From Fimbriimonadaceae bacterium (lineage in GTDB: Bacteria; Armatimonadota; Fimbriimonadia; Fimbriimonadales; Fimbriimonadaceae): DNA of 64,000 nucleotides. How positions within the stretch are numbered: position 1 is the stretch's first letter; every line of letters starts with the position of its first letter. Positions 44,995 through 54,090 of the stretch are shown here, in pieces. A model generated the notes under the pieces. It was given only the letters and a program-made list of their open reading frames with translations. It was not told the DNA's origin and ran no database searches. The translations under genes and the position numbers were made by a program. The stretch spans positions 1,860,001-1,924,000 of the forward strand of contig JABAQM010000001.1 in the NCBI GenBank assembly GCA_019187105.1, read 5' to 3'.

Positions 44995-45405
44995 ATGGCT
45001 GAATGCAAGGTGGTAAGAGGCGGCGACGGATTTCAAGGCAAGCAGGGCCTGCAGTACTTCACTGGGCTCTCGGCAGAAAGCGTCGGGTCCGTGGGGATTT
45101 GCATGCACCTCCTCGAGATGCCGCCGGGGACGAGGGCGAACGCGCATCTGCACGAAGGCCATGAGACGGCAATCTTCATGCTTGAAGGCGAAGCCGAGAT
45201 GTTGTACGGCCATGACCTGTCCGAGCACATGAAGGTAGCGGCGGGAGATTTCATCTACATTCCGGCCGGAGTGCCCCACCTGCCCTACAATGCCGGCAGT
45301 GCCATGGCGAGGGCGGTGTTGGCCCGCACCGATCCGAACGAGCAGGAAAGCGTGGTGTTGCTTCCGCAGCTTGACAAGTTGCTGGCCAGTTCGGCGACCG
45401 AATGA
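44995..45405 (+). CDS. Cupin-domain protein
   Basis: 136 aa. Metal-cupin motif PGTRANAHLHEGHETAIFMLEGEAEMLYG, then second motif AGDFIYIPAGVPHLPYN with His. Residues H, H, E and H form a complete metal set. It begins a two-gene unit; its stop overlaps the cysteine synthase-like start (ATGA). Role unknown, perhaps a sensor or small-molecule enzyme linked to sulfur metabolism. Confidence 0.82.
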   Translation: MAECKVVRGGDGFQGKQGLQYFTGLSAESVGSVGICMHLLEMPPGTRANAHLHEGHETAIFMLEGEAEMLYGHDLSEHMKVAAGDFIYIPAGVPHLPYNAGSAMARAVLARTDPNEQESVVLLPQLDKLLASSATE

Positions 45406-46322
45406 ACGTGCTAAACGCGATCGGGAGGACTTCACTCGTCCCATTGCGCCACATTGTGCCGGGGAACGGCGCGCAAGTGCTGCTGAAGCTCGAATGGGAA
45501 AACCCGACGGGGAGCATGAAGGATCGGATGGCTAAGGCAGTTATAGCTCGCGCGGAGGCAGATGGTCGGCTACGTCGGCACGGAACCGTTGTGGAATACA
45601 CCGGGGGCAGTACGGGTGCCTCCCTCGCGCTGGTTTGCGCGGCCAAGGGTTATCGCCTTCGTATCGTTACGTCAGACGCCTTTGCCCTCGAGAAGAGGCT
45701 TCAAATGGAGGCGTTAGGGGCCGAACTGGTCATCGTTGCGAGCGAAGGTGGCTTGACCACCAGAAAGCTCATCCTCGACATGATCGAAGTTGCCCGTTCG
45801 ATCAGCGCCGAGCCAAACACTTACTGGACCAACCAACTGGAAAATCACGACTCGATCGCGGGATATTTTGAGCTAGGGGAAGAGATTTGGGAGCAAACTT
45901 CCGGTGAGGTCGACGCGTTCGTTCACTGCGTCGGTACGGCAGCGTCATCGCGGGGTGTCGCGACGGTGTTGAAGCATAGAAACCCGAACGCTCGCGTGGT
46001 CTGTGTGGAACCGGCCGAATCGGCGGTGCTAGCCGGTGGTGAACCTGGCCCCCACAAGATCGAGGGAGTGGGAGTGGGCTACGTGCCGCCGCTCTATGAA
46101 CCTTCCCTCGTGGATTCCGTTGTTGGTGTCACAACGGAGAACGCCAAAGAAATGGCAAGAAGGTTGGCCAGGGAGGAGGGCATTTTCGCAGGAACCTCCA
46201 CCGGAGCCAACGTTGTGGCCGCGCTAGCGGTAGCTGAATCGATCGTCCCTGGGTCGAAGGTGGTAACTTTGGCGGCCGATTCGGGCCTCAAGTACTTGAA
46301 CACGGACGTTTACACCCGTTGA
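45402..46322 (+). CDS. Cysteine synthase-like PLP enzyme
   Basis: 306 aa, fold type II PLP enzyme. The Schiff-base Lys40 is in NPTGSMKDR, the substrate loop is YTGGSTGASLA (usually SGNTGIGLA), and the phosphate-binding loop is FAGTSTGAN. The family makes cysteine from O-acetylserine and sulfide; the altered loop (GGST for SGNT) leaves room for another substrate, as in cystathionine or beta-substituted alanine synthases. Coupled to the upstream cupin gene. Confidence 0.87.
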   Translation: MNVLNAIGRTSLVPLRHIVPGNGAQVLLKLEWENPTGSMKDRMAKAVIARAEADGRLRRHGTVVEYTGGSTGASLALVCAAKGYRLRIVTSDAFALEKRLQMEALGAELVIVASEGGLTTRKLILDMIEVARSISAEPNTYWTNQLENHDSIAGYFELGEEIWEQTSGEVDAFVHCVGTAASSRGVATVLKHRNPNARVVCVEPAESAVLAGGEPGPHKIEGVGVGYVPPLYEPSLVDSVVGVTTENAKEMARRLAREEGIFAGTSTGANVVAALAVAESIVPGSKVVTLAADSGLKYLNTDVYTR

Positions 46323-46353
46323 ATCGCGAGGCGGTAGCCTCGGCTCACTAGGA

Positions 46354-46851
46354 ATGGAAACCCAGACTAAAAAGGCCCTCAAGGGGCAGTATCACGCCGG
46401 ACTGGCCATGCTTCGGCAGACGCTTGAAGTTTGTCCAGAGGATTTGTGGGTTGCCGGCGCCCACCCTCGCAATTTCTGGAGAATCGCTTACCACGCTCTT
46501 TTCTACACGCACCTCTACCTTCAGACCGACGAGGCGGCGTTTGAAACTTGGGCTAAGCACGATGACACCGTGCCGGACCTATGGGAAGACGCGAATCCTC
46601 CGGTGGTGCCGCCCTATGCAAAGAACGACCTCATCGACTATCTGGATTGGATCGACGATCGGGTCGACGGGTGGGTCGATGTTCTCGACCTGTCCTCGGC
46701 GGAATCGGGATTTCATTGGTACAAGATTCCGAAGCTCGATCATCAGCTCGTTAACATTCGTCACCTTGGCATCCACCAGGGGCAGTTGTCGGAATTGGTC
46801 TTTGGCAGGGGTGCAGATGTCGACTGGGTCGGCTATCGGCAGAAGTCTTGA
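46354..46851 (+). CDS. DinB-superfamily protein
   Basis: 165-aa four-helix-bundle protein. Metal-type His residues occur in FWRIAYHALFYTHLYLQ and RHLGIHQGQLSELV, the HxxxH-like spacing of DinB/YfiT proteins. Enzymatic role is unknown; family members include thiol-dependent transferases. AGGA is very close to the ATG. Confidence 0.8.
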   Translation: METQTKKALKGQYHAGLAMLRQTLEVCPEDLWVAGAHPRNFWRIAYHALFYTHLYLQTDEAAFETWAKHDDTVPDLWEDANPPVVPPYAKNDLIDYLDWIDDRVDGWVDVLDLSSAESGFHWYKIPKLDHQLVNIRHLGIHQGQLSELVFGRGADVDWVGYRQKS

Positions 46852-46873
46852 CGCCCTGGTTCAGGCAACAAAA

Positions 46874-46893
46874 GAGGGGCGGGACCGCCCCTC
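46874..46893. terminator. Hairpin terminator between convergent genes
   Basis: gaggggcgg / ccgcccctc, a 9-bp perfect stem with a 2-nt loop, located between the DinB gene and the convergent exported protein. No clear T tract. Confidence 0.6.
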
Positions 46894-46914
46894 GTGGACA
46901 AGGACCTAGCTATT

Positions 46915-47427
46915 TCACTTGTTGGCAAGCCGTGCGGTTTTCGTGAACCGCGTGAAATGCTCGGACCACAGCTTGAGGTCTTCCCGAGTTGGTACGGTCA
47001 TGCCCATGCTTAGCATGCGGCCATCGCGATCTTTCACGATCATGAATTTTCGCTTGCCGAAGCCTCCGCCATCGATAAGCTCGTACGCCATCGATTCCAT
47101 GCCGCTGGCTTCCTTTCGCAGCCGCATGCCCGAGGACTTCCCGCCAACCTTCTCAGTTATGTCGAACAGATGCTTATCATAGATCTGCTCCCACGAGTCG
47201 GTCGAAGAGGGTAGGACGCGGATGGTGATTTCACCGGTCCGATCCTTTGGCATGATTTTGCGTTCACCGGCTTCGTTGCGGGGCATTACATCCCAGCCGG
47301 TTGGGAATTCGACCGCGAATTCGCCAGTTTCAAGGCGGCTATAGCCATCCTTCAGGTCCACGATAACGTCTTCTTTTGTCGTTTGAAAGAGAGTTAGCGC
47401 TAAAAGCGCCGCTGCTATTGTTTTCAT
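46915..47427 (-). CDS. Small exported protein of unknown function
   Basis: 170 aa with a signal peptide (MKTIAAALLALTLFQ). The mature part is a beta-rich domain (RLETGEFAVEFPTGWDVMPRNEAGERKI), similar in pattern to PsbP/Mog1-like or DUF1795 proteins. GAGG lies 6 nt before the ATG at 47427. Single-gene unit. Confidence 0.7.
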   Translation of the reverse strand: MKTIAAALLALTLFQTTKEDVIVDLKDGYSRLETGEFAVEFPTGWDVMPRNEAGERKIMPKDRTGEITIRVLPSSTDSWEQIYDKHLFDITEKVGGKSSGMRLRKEASGMESMAYELIDGGGFGKRKFMIVKDRDGRMLSMGMTVPTREDLKLWSEHFTRFTKTARLANK

Positions 47428-47804
47428 CAAACACCTCGCTTCGAGTTTCAACTTCTAAAGGAAATCGGGACGAGATCGGTAGGGAACGGATCCCGCAATC
47501 ACTCCGGGCACATCAAGCGCACCGGTCCCGCTGTCTCGTTCCTATTCCTTGCAACAAGGTTCTGCCAAGCTCGGCTTACCTATGAAAAAGGACGCCGAAA
47601 TTGAAACTCGTCAACCCTTTGGGCACCCCGGCGTGGCCCATTGTTCCGGAAACGGATGTTGAAATTCCGTATAAAAAAGGCTGGAGCGCTCTTTCAGTCT
47701 TTTGCGCAAAGGTGCCTGCATGTGGGTTGCGAGGTCGGTTCTCTGGTGTGGCGAGGCAACCTGGTTGACGCGACCTGCCCATTCGCGGCATAATTTCAAG
47801 GCTC
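47428..47804. other. Intergenic stretch before tRNA-Val
   Basis: No gene is supported here. It contains the upstream region of the exported-protein gene and, at its right end, the tRNA-Val promoter. Short overlapping ORFs on both strands lack ribosome sites and recognisable sequence. Confidence 0.5.
47765..47794 (+). promoter_or_regulatory. Promoter of tRNA-Val
   Basis: TTGACG (-35), 18-nt spacer, CATAAT (-10) ending 10 nt before the tRNA 5' end. Confidence 0.7.
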
Positions 47805-47879
47805 GGGCGGTTAGCTCAGTGGTAGAGCACTACAATGACACTGTAGGGGTCACAGGTTCAAGTCCTGTACCGCCCACCA
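47805..47879 (+). tRNA. tRNA-Val (anticodon GAC), CCA encoded
   Basis: Acceptor GGGCGGT/ACCGCCC, D arm with AGCTCAGTGGTAGAGC, anticodon arm CTACA ATGACAC TGTAG (GAC), T arm ACAGG TTCAAGT CCTGT, discriminator A, encoded CCA. Spans 75 nt. Confidence 0.96.
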
Positions 47880-48250
47880 TTTTTTGAACGTGCGCGAGCG
47901 AGTCCGGTGTCTGCGTGAGCCGTATCGACCCCCGCCGCATTCATGCAAGTATCCGGTGAGTCGGACGCCAATCGCTTCCACATACCCATCAACGATTTAG
48001 TGGGCGCTCGAATCCGGTGAGCCTTCGTCCGATTGGCTGAGCCACCGTTGCAGGGCGAGCATGCCGGCCAGCACGACGAGCAGCATTGCCGCTACGGGGT
48101 TCCGACAAACCCACTAGGTTTGAACCATTCTTCTCGACCGGAAGCGGTCAAAAAGTTTGAGGCGACAACTTCTGAAATGCACCATGTTTGGCTCCAAACG
48201 GGCGCAGCTTACGGCGCGGTTGATGACACCTCCGCCACAATCGAAGGATC
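47880..48250. other. Intergenic stretch, possible gene remnant
   Basis: No intact gene. On the minus strand at about 47998-48090 a short frame reads MLLVVLAGMLALQRW followed by a polar tail and stop. It looks like the C-terminal membrane anchor of a lost protein, with a stop 10 codons upstream. The motif tccggtgag occurs twice (near 47955 and 48013) without clear structure. Confidence 0.35.
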
Positions 48251-49096
48251 ATGCGGAAGACAGCCTTGCTCATAATCACCCTCATGATGCATGAAGCATC
48301 GGCGCAGCTGAAGCCAACGACGGGCTATGCGCCTGTCAATGGAACCAAGATGTACTACGAGGTCCACGGGAGCGGCGAACCGGTGGTGCTACTTCACGGC
48401 GCGTTCATGACCATCACCAACAACTGGGATGGGTGGATTGGCGAACTCTCCAAAACCCGGAAAGTCATTGCCGTCGAAATGCAGGGCCACGGCCGAACCG
48501 CCGACATATCGCGCGACATCACCTCCGAAAACCTTGCCGACGACGTGGCTGCGCTGCTTGATCTCCTCAAGATTCCGCGGGCGGACCTCATCGGCTATAG
48601 CATGGGTGGCGGCGTGGCGCTTCAATGCGCGGTTCGCCACCCGGACAAGGTGCGGAAAGTCGTCATCCTATCATCCCCGTTCCGTCGCGACGGCGTGGTC
48701 AAGGAAGGGGCCGAAGCGCTCAAGAACCTCACGCCGGAACTGTTCAGCGGCTCTCCTCTCGAAGTCGACTATAAGAAGCTGAGCCCGACTCCGGACGACT
48801 TTCCGAAGTTCGTCCGGCACATGGTCGACTCGATGTCCAAAGGGCGCGAACTGGACGCGGCCAAGCTGAAGACCACCAAGGCGCCGATGTTTTTCATATT
48901 CGGCGATGCCGACGGCATCCGCTTGGATCACATCAGGGAGATGTTTCGACTAAAGGGCGGTGAGACTCACGGCGATATGGGGCCGCGGACTGCATCTCGA
49001 TTGGCGATCTTGCCCGACACCACCCACGTGACGCTGATGCAGCGCGGATCCATCATCGTGCCGATGGTGAACGACTTTCTCGACGCGAAGCGATAG
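48251..49096 (+). CDS. Exported alpha/beta hydrolase
   Basis: 281 aa with a signal-like N-terminus ([16 protein letters not shown]). Alpha/beta hydrolase core: [20 protein letters not shown] (oxyanion region), nucleophile GYSMGGG, and C-terminal [12 protein letters not shown] with the acid and DTTHVTLM with the His. Substrate unknown. AAGGA lies just before the ATG. Convergent with the serine hydrolase gene. Confidence 0.85.
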   Translation: MRKTALLIITLMMHEASAQLKPTTGYAPVNGTKMYYEVHGSGEPVVLLHGAFMTITNNWDGWIGELSKTRKVIAVEMQGHGRTADISRDITSENLADDVAALLDLLKIPRADLIGYSMGGGVALQCAVRHPDKVRKVVILSSPFRRDGVVKEGAEALKNLTPELFSGSPLEVDYKKLSPTPDDFPKFVRHMVDSMSKGRELDAAKLKTTKAPMFFIFGDADGIRLDHIREMFRLKGGETHGDMGPRTASRLAILPDTTHVTLMQRGSIIVPMVNDFLDAKR

Positions 49097-49170
49097 CCCT
49101 GTTACGCCCCCTCCGATTTGCCATCCACCTCCTGACCCGTCACCTCCCACCGCTGGCCGTTGCCTGCTGG

Positions 49171-50628
49171 TCAGCCCGCTTTCGACCGCACAAAGCGGCC
49201 GTAGAGCTCGCTTTCGAAGCTCTCCGCAGAGCCGTCCTTGCCGATCGAGAACGTCATATCGCTCGGAAGATCCCCGGGAGCATCCCAGAGGAGCCAAAAG
49301 AGACCGCCGTCGGAATGCGTGAGGGTTCCCTTCATGGGGCCTGCCCTGACGACAAGGGTGCGGCCCTCGCGGACGATGCGGAATTCGCCGTAAAGAGCGT
49401 TCGCGTAAGTCCCTAACAGGCTGTCCTCCTTGTATGGGCACGGTCGCGGGTCTGCGGGCGACGACACCGACGCGAACATCTCGGTGATCTTCTTTTGAGC
49501 GGCGTAGATCGCCTTTTGGACCTCCTCGTCCGAGGTGCCGAGCGTCTTCGCGAGCCAGCGTGCGCGGACCGCTTCGGGGAACACGGTCATATGCATATTC
49601 GACAAAACCGCGATCGCCGCCCGTTTGGAAGGGATCATCGCGATAACCGTCCGCACACCGGGAAGCCCGCCGCCCTTCTCGAAGACCCGGACGCCTGCGT
49701 AATCGAAGCTGCCGACGCCCAAGCCGTAATAGAAGCCGGTCGTCTCCGAAATCGGTGGCATTTCCGCGAAGCCGACGTCGCTGACCATGCTCCGTTTCAG
49801 GATGTCGTCAAGCGTGGGCTGCTTGATGATCTGCCTGCCCTCGAACCGGCCCTCAGAAACCATCATTTGGAGCCATTTGGCGATATCGGTCGCGGTGGAG
49901 CTTGCAGAACCGGCCGGCCCCAAGACGTCGTGGTTAAAAGCACGGATGGTCTGGACCCGTCCTTCCACCAGCATGTGGTAGCGGCTCGTGTTCGCACCGA
50001 GAAGGCTGGCGTGTGTCGTGTCGCTTCTGCTCATCCCAAGCGGGCCATAGATCTCGCGCCTCATGAGCTCGTCCCAGGAGGCGCCGCCCGCCGCAGCTTC
50101 CACCATCCCCGCGACGAAAAAGCCGGGATTGGAGTAGCTTGCCACCTCGCGAAGGCCCGTCTTTGGCTGCAGGTAGCGGAGCCGCGTGAGGACTTGCTCG
50201 CGCGTCAGTCCAATCTGGCCTAATAAATCCCCGGCAAAGGCTGGCCATCCGGTTCGCTGCGCCAAGAGATCCCGCATCGTAAGCGACCTCGTTACATAGG
50301 GGTCCGCGTGAACGAACTGGGGAAGATAGTCGATGATGGGGCGGTCGAAATCCAGCTTTCCCTGGTCCACGAGGATGCCCGCCAGGCTCCCTGTCAGGGC
50401 TTTGGTGACCGACGCGAGTAGAAAGACGGTGTCCGCGTCGACCTTTTCTTCCGTGCCGAGGGCTCTGACGCCGAAGCCTTTGGTGTACACGACCTTTCCG
50501 TCTTGCACGACCGCGACGGCCGCCCCGGGAACGTTGTATTGCCGCATCGCTTCGGGGACGAAGGAATCGAGATAAGAGGTCTGCTGCGCCGAGATTAGGG
50601 AGATCGAGGCAAGGAGGGCCCACGCCAT
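49171..50628 (-). CDS. Exported beta-lactamase-family serine hydrolase
   Basis: 485 aa, signal peptide (MAWALLASISLISAQ). Class C-type catalytic SxxK is ASVTK (Ser73, Lys76), the YxN motif is YSN, and the third motif is EKGGGLPG. The C-terminal 110 residues resemble the DUF3471 domain often appended to such peptidases/esterases (LLGTYANALYGEFRIV). Likely a peptidase or esterase acting outside the cytoplasm; beta-lactamase activity is not implied. TATCCT lies 6 nt before the ATG. Confidence 0.87.
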   Translation of the reverse strand: MAWALLASISLISAQQTSYLDSFVPEAMRQYNVPGAAVAVVQDGKVVYTKGFGVRALGTEEKVDADTVFLLASVTKALTGSLAGILVDQGKLDFDRPIIDYLPQFVHADPYVTRSLTMRDLLAQRTGWPAFAGDLLGQIGLTREQVLTRLRYLQPKTGLREVASYSNPGFFVAGMVEAAAGGASWDELMRREIYGPLGMSRSDTTHASLLGANTSRYHMLVEGRVQTIRAFNHDVLGPAGSASSTATDIAKWLQMMVSEGRFEGRQIIKQPTLDDILKRSMVSDVGFAEMPPISETTGFYYGLGVGSFDYAGVRVFEKGGGLPGVRTVIAMIPSKRAAIAVLSNMHMTVFPEAVRARWLAKTLGTSDEEVQKAIYAAQKKITEMFASVSSPADPRPCPYKEDSLLGTYANALYGEFRIVREGRTLVVRAGPMKGTLTHSDGGLFWLLWDAPGDLPSDMTFSIGKDGSAESFESELYGRFVRSKAG

Positions 50629-50634
50629 CCGCCT

Positions 50635-50640
50635 AGGATA
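50635..50640 (-). promoter_or_regulatory. -10 box TATCCT, 6 nt before ATG (leaderless)
   Basis: The minus strand reads TATCCT, aggcgg, ATG. Confidence 0.5.
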
Positions 50641-50686
50641 CCGACGGGCGCAGGGCCCAGAGAAGGAGGGTCAGTTCGCAAAAACC

Positions 50687-52228
50687 CTAGCGGCGCGAGT
50701 CCGCGGCGGGTGGGGCTTGTCTCTTGAGCCCAAGACCGGGACGCGCCCCGGTCATCTTCCGGCTCTCCAGGACCAGGTCTCCGTTGACGACGACGTGCTC
50801 GATCCCCACGGCAAGGGCCGTTGGGTCCTGAACCGTGGCACGATCGGCGATGCGCTTCGGGTCGAAGACCACAAGGTCAGCGATCATCCCCTTCTCGATC
50901 TTGCCCCGATCCTTTAGTCCAAAGCGGTTCGCAGGAAGGGACGTAGACTTGCGGATTGTCTCTTCGAGAGTGACGGCTCCAAGCTCTCTGACATAGCGAC
51001 CGAAGATACGCGGATAGCTACCCGCACCGCGCGGGTGGGAGCCGCCATGGTTCCCGTCAGTGCAGTACATGATCCAAGGAGCCTTCATGAATACGAGCAA
51101 GTCTTCCTCCAGCATCGATTTGCAGATGATGCTGTGGCTTTCTTTGGTGCCAGGACCCCTGGTCTTGCGGAGGATTTCCTGGATGATCTCGGGCGCCTGT
51201 TTGCCGGTCAGTTTCGAGAGTTCCGCGAGCGATTTGTTCTCCCAGGATGGGTCGGGCGTATAACGGGCGAGCAGGACGTTTTCCGGTCCTCCGATCTCGT
51301 TCAAACCGCGAATCCAGATTTCGCGATTGTCCCAGTTTCGGTCGCTGGAGAGTGCCGACAGGCTGCTCTGCCAATAGAGGTAAGGGTACACGTCGGCCGT
51401 GATATCCAGACCTTCCCGCCGCGCAGACTGCAGCCACCTAACGATGTCGGGCGCCTTGTGCCATGCATCTACAACCGCCGCCTTGATGTGGCTGATCTGG
51501 GCGGGTATGTTCGCTTCCTTAGCGATGAGCTTCAGCTCGTTGAGCGCCTGCATCACGCCGGCCGTGCCGTCCTCGCGAATATGGCTGATATAGACGCCCT
51601 TGTGTTTAGCGGCCACCTTCGCTAGCTCGATGAGTTCGACCGTCGTCGCATAGTAGCCAGGGTCGTACTCAAGGCCGGTCGATAATCCGAGGGCGCCCTC
51701 CCGCATCGCTTTGTCCACGAGGGCCTTCATCTTCTCGAGTTCGGCATCCCTTGCCCCGCGCTTATAGTCGGTACCCATCACCGCTTCTCGGACCGTACCG
51801 TGTCCGCAAAAACTGGCGAAGTTAAGGGTCGGCTTCGAGGTCCGCACCATTTCGAAGAACTTGGCCATCGAGACTTCGTTGCCGCCGTCCTGACCGACCA
51901 CTGCGGTTGTGATCCCTTGGCGGACTTGGCTTTCGAGCATCGGATCCTTCGCGATTTGCGAATCGGTGTGGGAGTGGGCATCGATGAAGCCGGGAGAGAC
52001 GACGAGTCCGGCAGCGTCGAGGACCTTCTCTTGACCACGGGCCCGGAGCCTGCCGACCTCCGCGATCCTATCGCCCTCGATGCGAACGTCGAGAACTTGC
52101 CCCTTTCGCCCGGTACCGTCGATCACCAGTCCGTTCTTGATCAGGAGCGAGGGAACCTGGTGGCGAGGGGCAAATGCAGCCGGAGCGAGGGCAGCGGCAA
52201 CCAACAGGAGGAGCAGCCCACGCGTCAT
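50687..52228 (-). CDS. Exported D-aminoacylase-like amidohydrolase
   Basis: 513 aa with a signal peptide (MTRGLLLLLVAAALAPAAFA). Amidohydrolase-fold metal site DAHSHTDSQ, then GLEYDPGYYATTVEL, YISHIREDG, QISHIKAA and a final DG(N/S)H motif MYCTDGNHGGSHPR. This matches N-acyl-D-amino-acid deacylase / dihydroorotase-like family proteins. ATG at 52228 is chosen over a longer frame that reads into the YCII gene remnant. TATCTT lies 9 nt upstream. Confidence 0.88.
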   Translation of the reverse strand: MTRGLLLLLVAAALAPAAFAPRHQVPSLLIKNGLVIDGTGRKGQVLDVRIEGDRIAEVGRLRARGQEKVLDAAGLVVSPGFIDAHSHTDSQIAKDPMLESQVRQGITTAVVGQDGGNEVSMAKFFEMVRTSKPTLNFASFCGHGTVREAVMGTDYKRGARDAELEKMKALVDKAMREGALGLSTGLEYDPGYYATTVELIELAKVAAKHKGVYISHIREDGTAGVMQALNELKLIAKEANIPAQISHIKAAVVDAWHKAPDIVRWLQSARREGLDITADVYPYLYWQSSLSALSSDRNWDNREIWIRGLNEIGGPENVLLARYTPDPSWENKSLAELSKLTGKQAPEIIQEILRKTRGPGTKESHSIICKSMLEEDLLVFMKAPWIMYCTDGNHGGSHPRGAGSYPRIFGRYVRELGAVTLEETIRKSTSLPANRFGLKDRGKIEKGMIADLVVFDPKRIADRATVQDPTALAVGIEHVVVNGDLVLESRKMTGARPGLGLKRQAPPAADSRR

Positions 52229-52266
52229 TGGAAACGGAAGATACCAGAGCGGAGACACTCGCCCAA

Positions 52267-52337
52267 GGAAGTGGCGCACTTCGACCGCCGCACGGCAAGC
52301 GGCGACGGCCTTGCGTCCCCATTCAAGGGCTTTATCC
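52267..52337 (-). pseudogene. YCII gene 3' remnant (left direct repeat)
   Basis: Minus strand encodes DKALEWGRKAVAACRAAVEVRHF without the rest of the gene. It matches, at 66 of 71 bases, the end of the intact YCII gene at 59743-59813. The upstream 5' part of the gene is replaced by the end of arsA, and the frame has lost its stop. It is a truncated paralogue at the left edge of the ars/ABC block. Confidence 0.75.
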
Positions 52338-54089
52338 CATGGCTGCCACGGCTTTTCTCTTGTCCCCAACCTCTTCGCCTGTCGCAATGTTCGTCCACGG
52401 CAGTATGGTCGTAAGCCGCGAATGGGCCAACACTTCTTCAATGCAGGAAACTTCGGTTAAGGCACGTGAGGCGAGGACTGGCTCGGTCACACCTGCTGAG
52501 GCAAGCGAGCGATTCACGACCCAGCCAAAAGGCGCGATGCCAGCGCGAATCAGGTCGTCGCCGAGCTTCTCTGCTTCGTGGACCGGGGTCGGTTCGGGCA
52601 AGGTGACCAGTACAACCTTCGTGAAATGGGGGTCTCGCAATCTTGGCAGAAGCCGTCTGACAGGTTCAGGCGCGTCGCTTTGCGTGCGGGCCACCTCTCG
52701 ATGGTAAGCCTCCGTGGCATCCATCAATAGGATCGTGTGCCCAGTCGGGGCGGTGTCAATCACGACGAACCGATCTTCTCCTGTCGCCACAGCCTCGGCA
52801 AAGGCGCGGAATACCGCGATTTCCTCCGTGCAGGGGGAACGGAGGTCCTCAACAAGCAGGGCAAGCGCTTCTTTATCCAACACCAAGGCCGCCTTCTCGA
52901 TGACTGCTGTCGCATATCGGCCAACTTCCGCAGCCGGATCGATCCGCGCGACCTCCAATCCATTGGGGACTTCTCCCACCAGATCCAAGATGTTCCCAGC
53001 CGGATCCGTGGTGGTGAGTAGCACCTGGTGGCCGCGGCGGGCAAGCTCCCGGGCGACGTGTGCAGCCACGGTTGTTTTGCCGACCCCACCCTTTCCCATG
53101 GTCATGATCACGCCTCGGCCCCTGCCTGAGAGGGCGCTGACGAACTCGTGGAACGGAACGCCACCATCGGGCAGGGCCACAATCCCGCGCGGCGCCGGCG
53201 GGTTCGCCTTGGGGACGAGCAGCTCGTGCAGCGCTTCCAGTCCAACAACGTTTCCTGACAGCATGGGGACGTGGGCATGCGGTAGCTCCAGCAGACTCGG
53301 AGGAATCGCGCTTAGGTCTTCGCGGACCAGGTCGGCATAGGCGCAAGCGATCGGATCATCGGTTTCAACCGGTTTGTAAACGGCGTTCACGATCAGCCGC
53401 AGATTCTTGATATCAAGCTCGAAGAGCTCAGCTTGGGTTCGCGCCGCTTCCTTGAGGCTTGCGCGCTCTGGCCGGGCGACGAGCACGACCGTGGTTTCAT
53501 TCCGGTTAGAAAGTCGATTGAGTGCACTCTCGTAGCGCGCTCGCTGGTCCTTCAGGCCCGCCAACGGACCTAGGCAGCTCGCTTCTGCGGTAGTGGTGTC
53601 GAGGTAGCCGCTCCAAGCATTTGGAAGGCTGAGAAGCCTTAGCGTATGGCCCGTGGGGGCGGTGTCGAAAACGATGTTATCGAACTCCGCGGTTGCGGCG
53701 GGATCAGCCATGATTCGGACGAACTCATTGAAGGCGGCGATCTCGGTTGTGCAGGCACCCGAGAACTGCTCCTCCATGTTGCGGATCACGGCTTCAGGAA
53801 GCTTGCCACGATAGGGACCGACGATCTTCTCCCGATAGGCGCGGGCTGCGGCTTCGGGATCCAGGTTTGCCGCAAAGAGCCCCGGGATTTCGTGAATGGG
53901 TGTGGGCGTGGTAGTCAGTCTCGCACCGAAGACCTCATCGAGGTTCGATGCAGGGTCCGTGCTCACAATGAGTGTTCTGCGGCCGGATTGGGCAAGGCTT
54001 AAGGCAGTAGCGCAGGCAAGAGATGTCTTGCCGACACCGCCCTTTCCGGTGAAGAAGAGATGCCGCGTATTGAGCCCGTCCGTCCACAT
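52332..54089 (-). CDS. arsA: Arsenite-stimulated ATPase ArsA
   Basis: 585 aa with two P-loop halves: FFTGKGGVGKTS (13-22) and MGKGGVGKTT (331-340), each followed by DTAPTGH. The As(III)/Sb(III) cysteines are present: Cys113 (GACTTEIA), Cys172 (SCLGPLAG) and Cys420 (SPCTEEIA), matching E. coli Cys113, 172 and 422. ArsA normally energises the ArsB pump. Start ATG at 54089, 1 nt after the arsD stop. The TAA stop lies inside the YCII-derived repeat, so the native C-terminal tail was probably replaced. Confidence 0.96.
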   Translation of the reverse strand: MWTDGLNTRHLFFTGKGGVGKTSLACATALSLAQSGRRTLIVSTDPASNLDEVFGARLTTTPTPIHEIPGLFAANLDPEAAARAYREKIVGPYRGKLPEAVIRNMEEQFSGACTTEIAAFNEFVRIMADPAATAEFDNIVFDTAPTGHTLRLLSLPNAWSGYLDTTTAEASCLGPLAGLKDQRARYESALNRLSNRNETTVVLVARPERASLKEAARTQAELFELDIKNLRLIVNAVYKPVETDDPIACAYADLVREDLSAIPPSLLELPHAHVPMLSGNVVGLEALHELLVPKANPPAPRGIVALPDGGVPFHEFVSALSGRGRGVIMTMGKGGVGKTTVAAHVARELARRGHQVLLTTTDPAGNILDLVGEVPNGLEVARIDPAAEVGRYATAVIEKAALVLDKEALALLVEDLRSPCTEEIAVFRAFAEAVATGEDRFVVIDTAPTGHTILLMDATEAYHREVARTQSDAPEPVRRLLPRLRDPHFTKVVLVTLPEPTPVHEAEKLGDDLIRAGIAPFGWVVNRSLASAGVTEPVLASRALTEVSCIEEVLAHSRLTTILPWTNIATGEEVGDKRKAVAAMG

Positions 54090-54090
54090 C

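Noticed and set aside
47702-47887. Small ORF across tRNA-Val
   Set aside because: Its C-terminal half is a translation of the tRNA itself.
47880-48250. CRISPR-like or structural RNA signal in the gap after tRNA-Val
   Set aside because: Only a short motif is repeated twice without regular spacing; no RNA family pattern was recognised.
52229-52441. 71-residue N-terminal extension of the D-aminoacylase-like protein
   Set aside because: It reads through the YCII remnant and the arsA 3' end; a signal peptide begins at ATG 52228.
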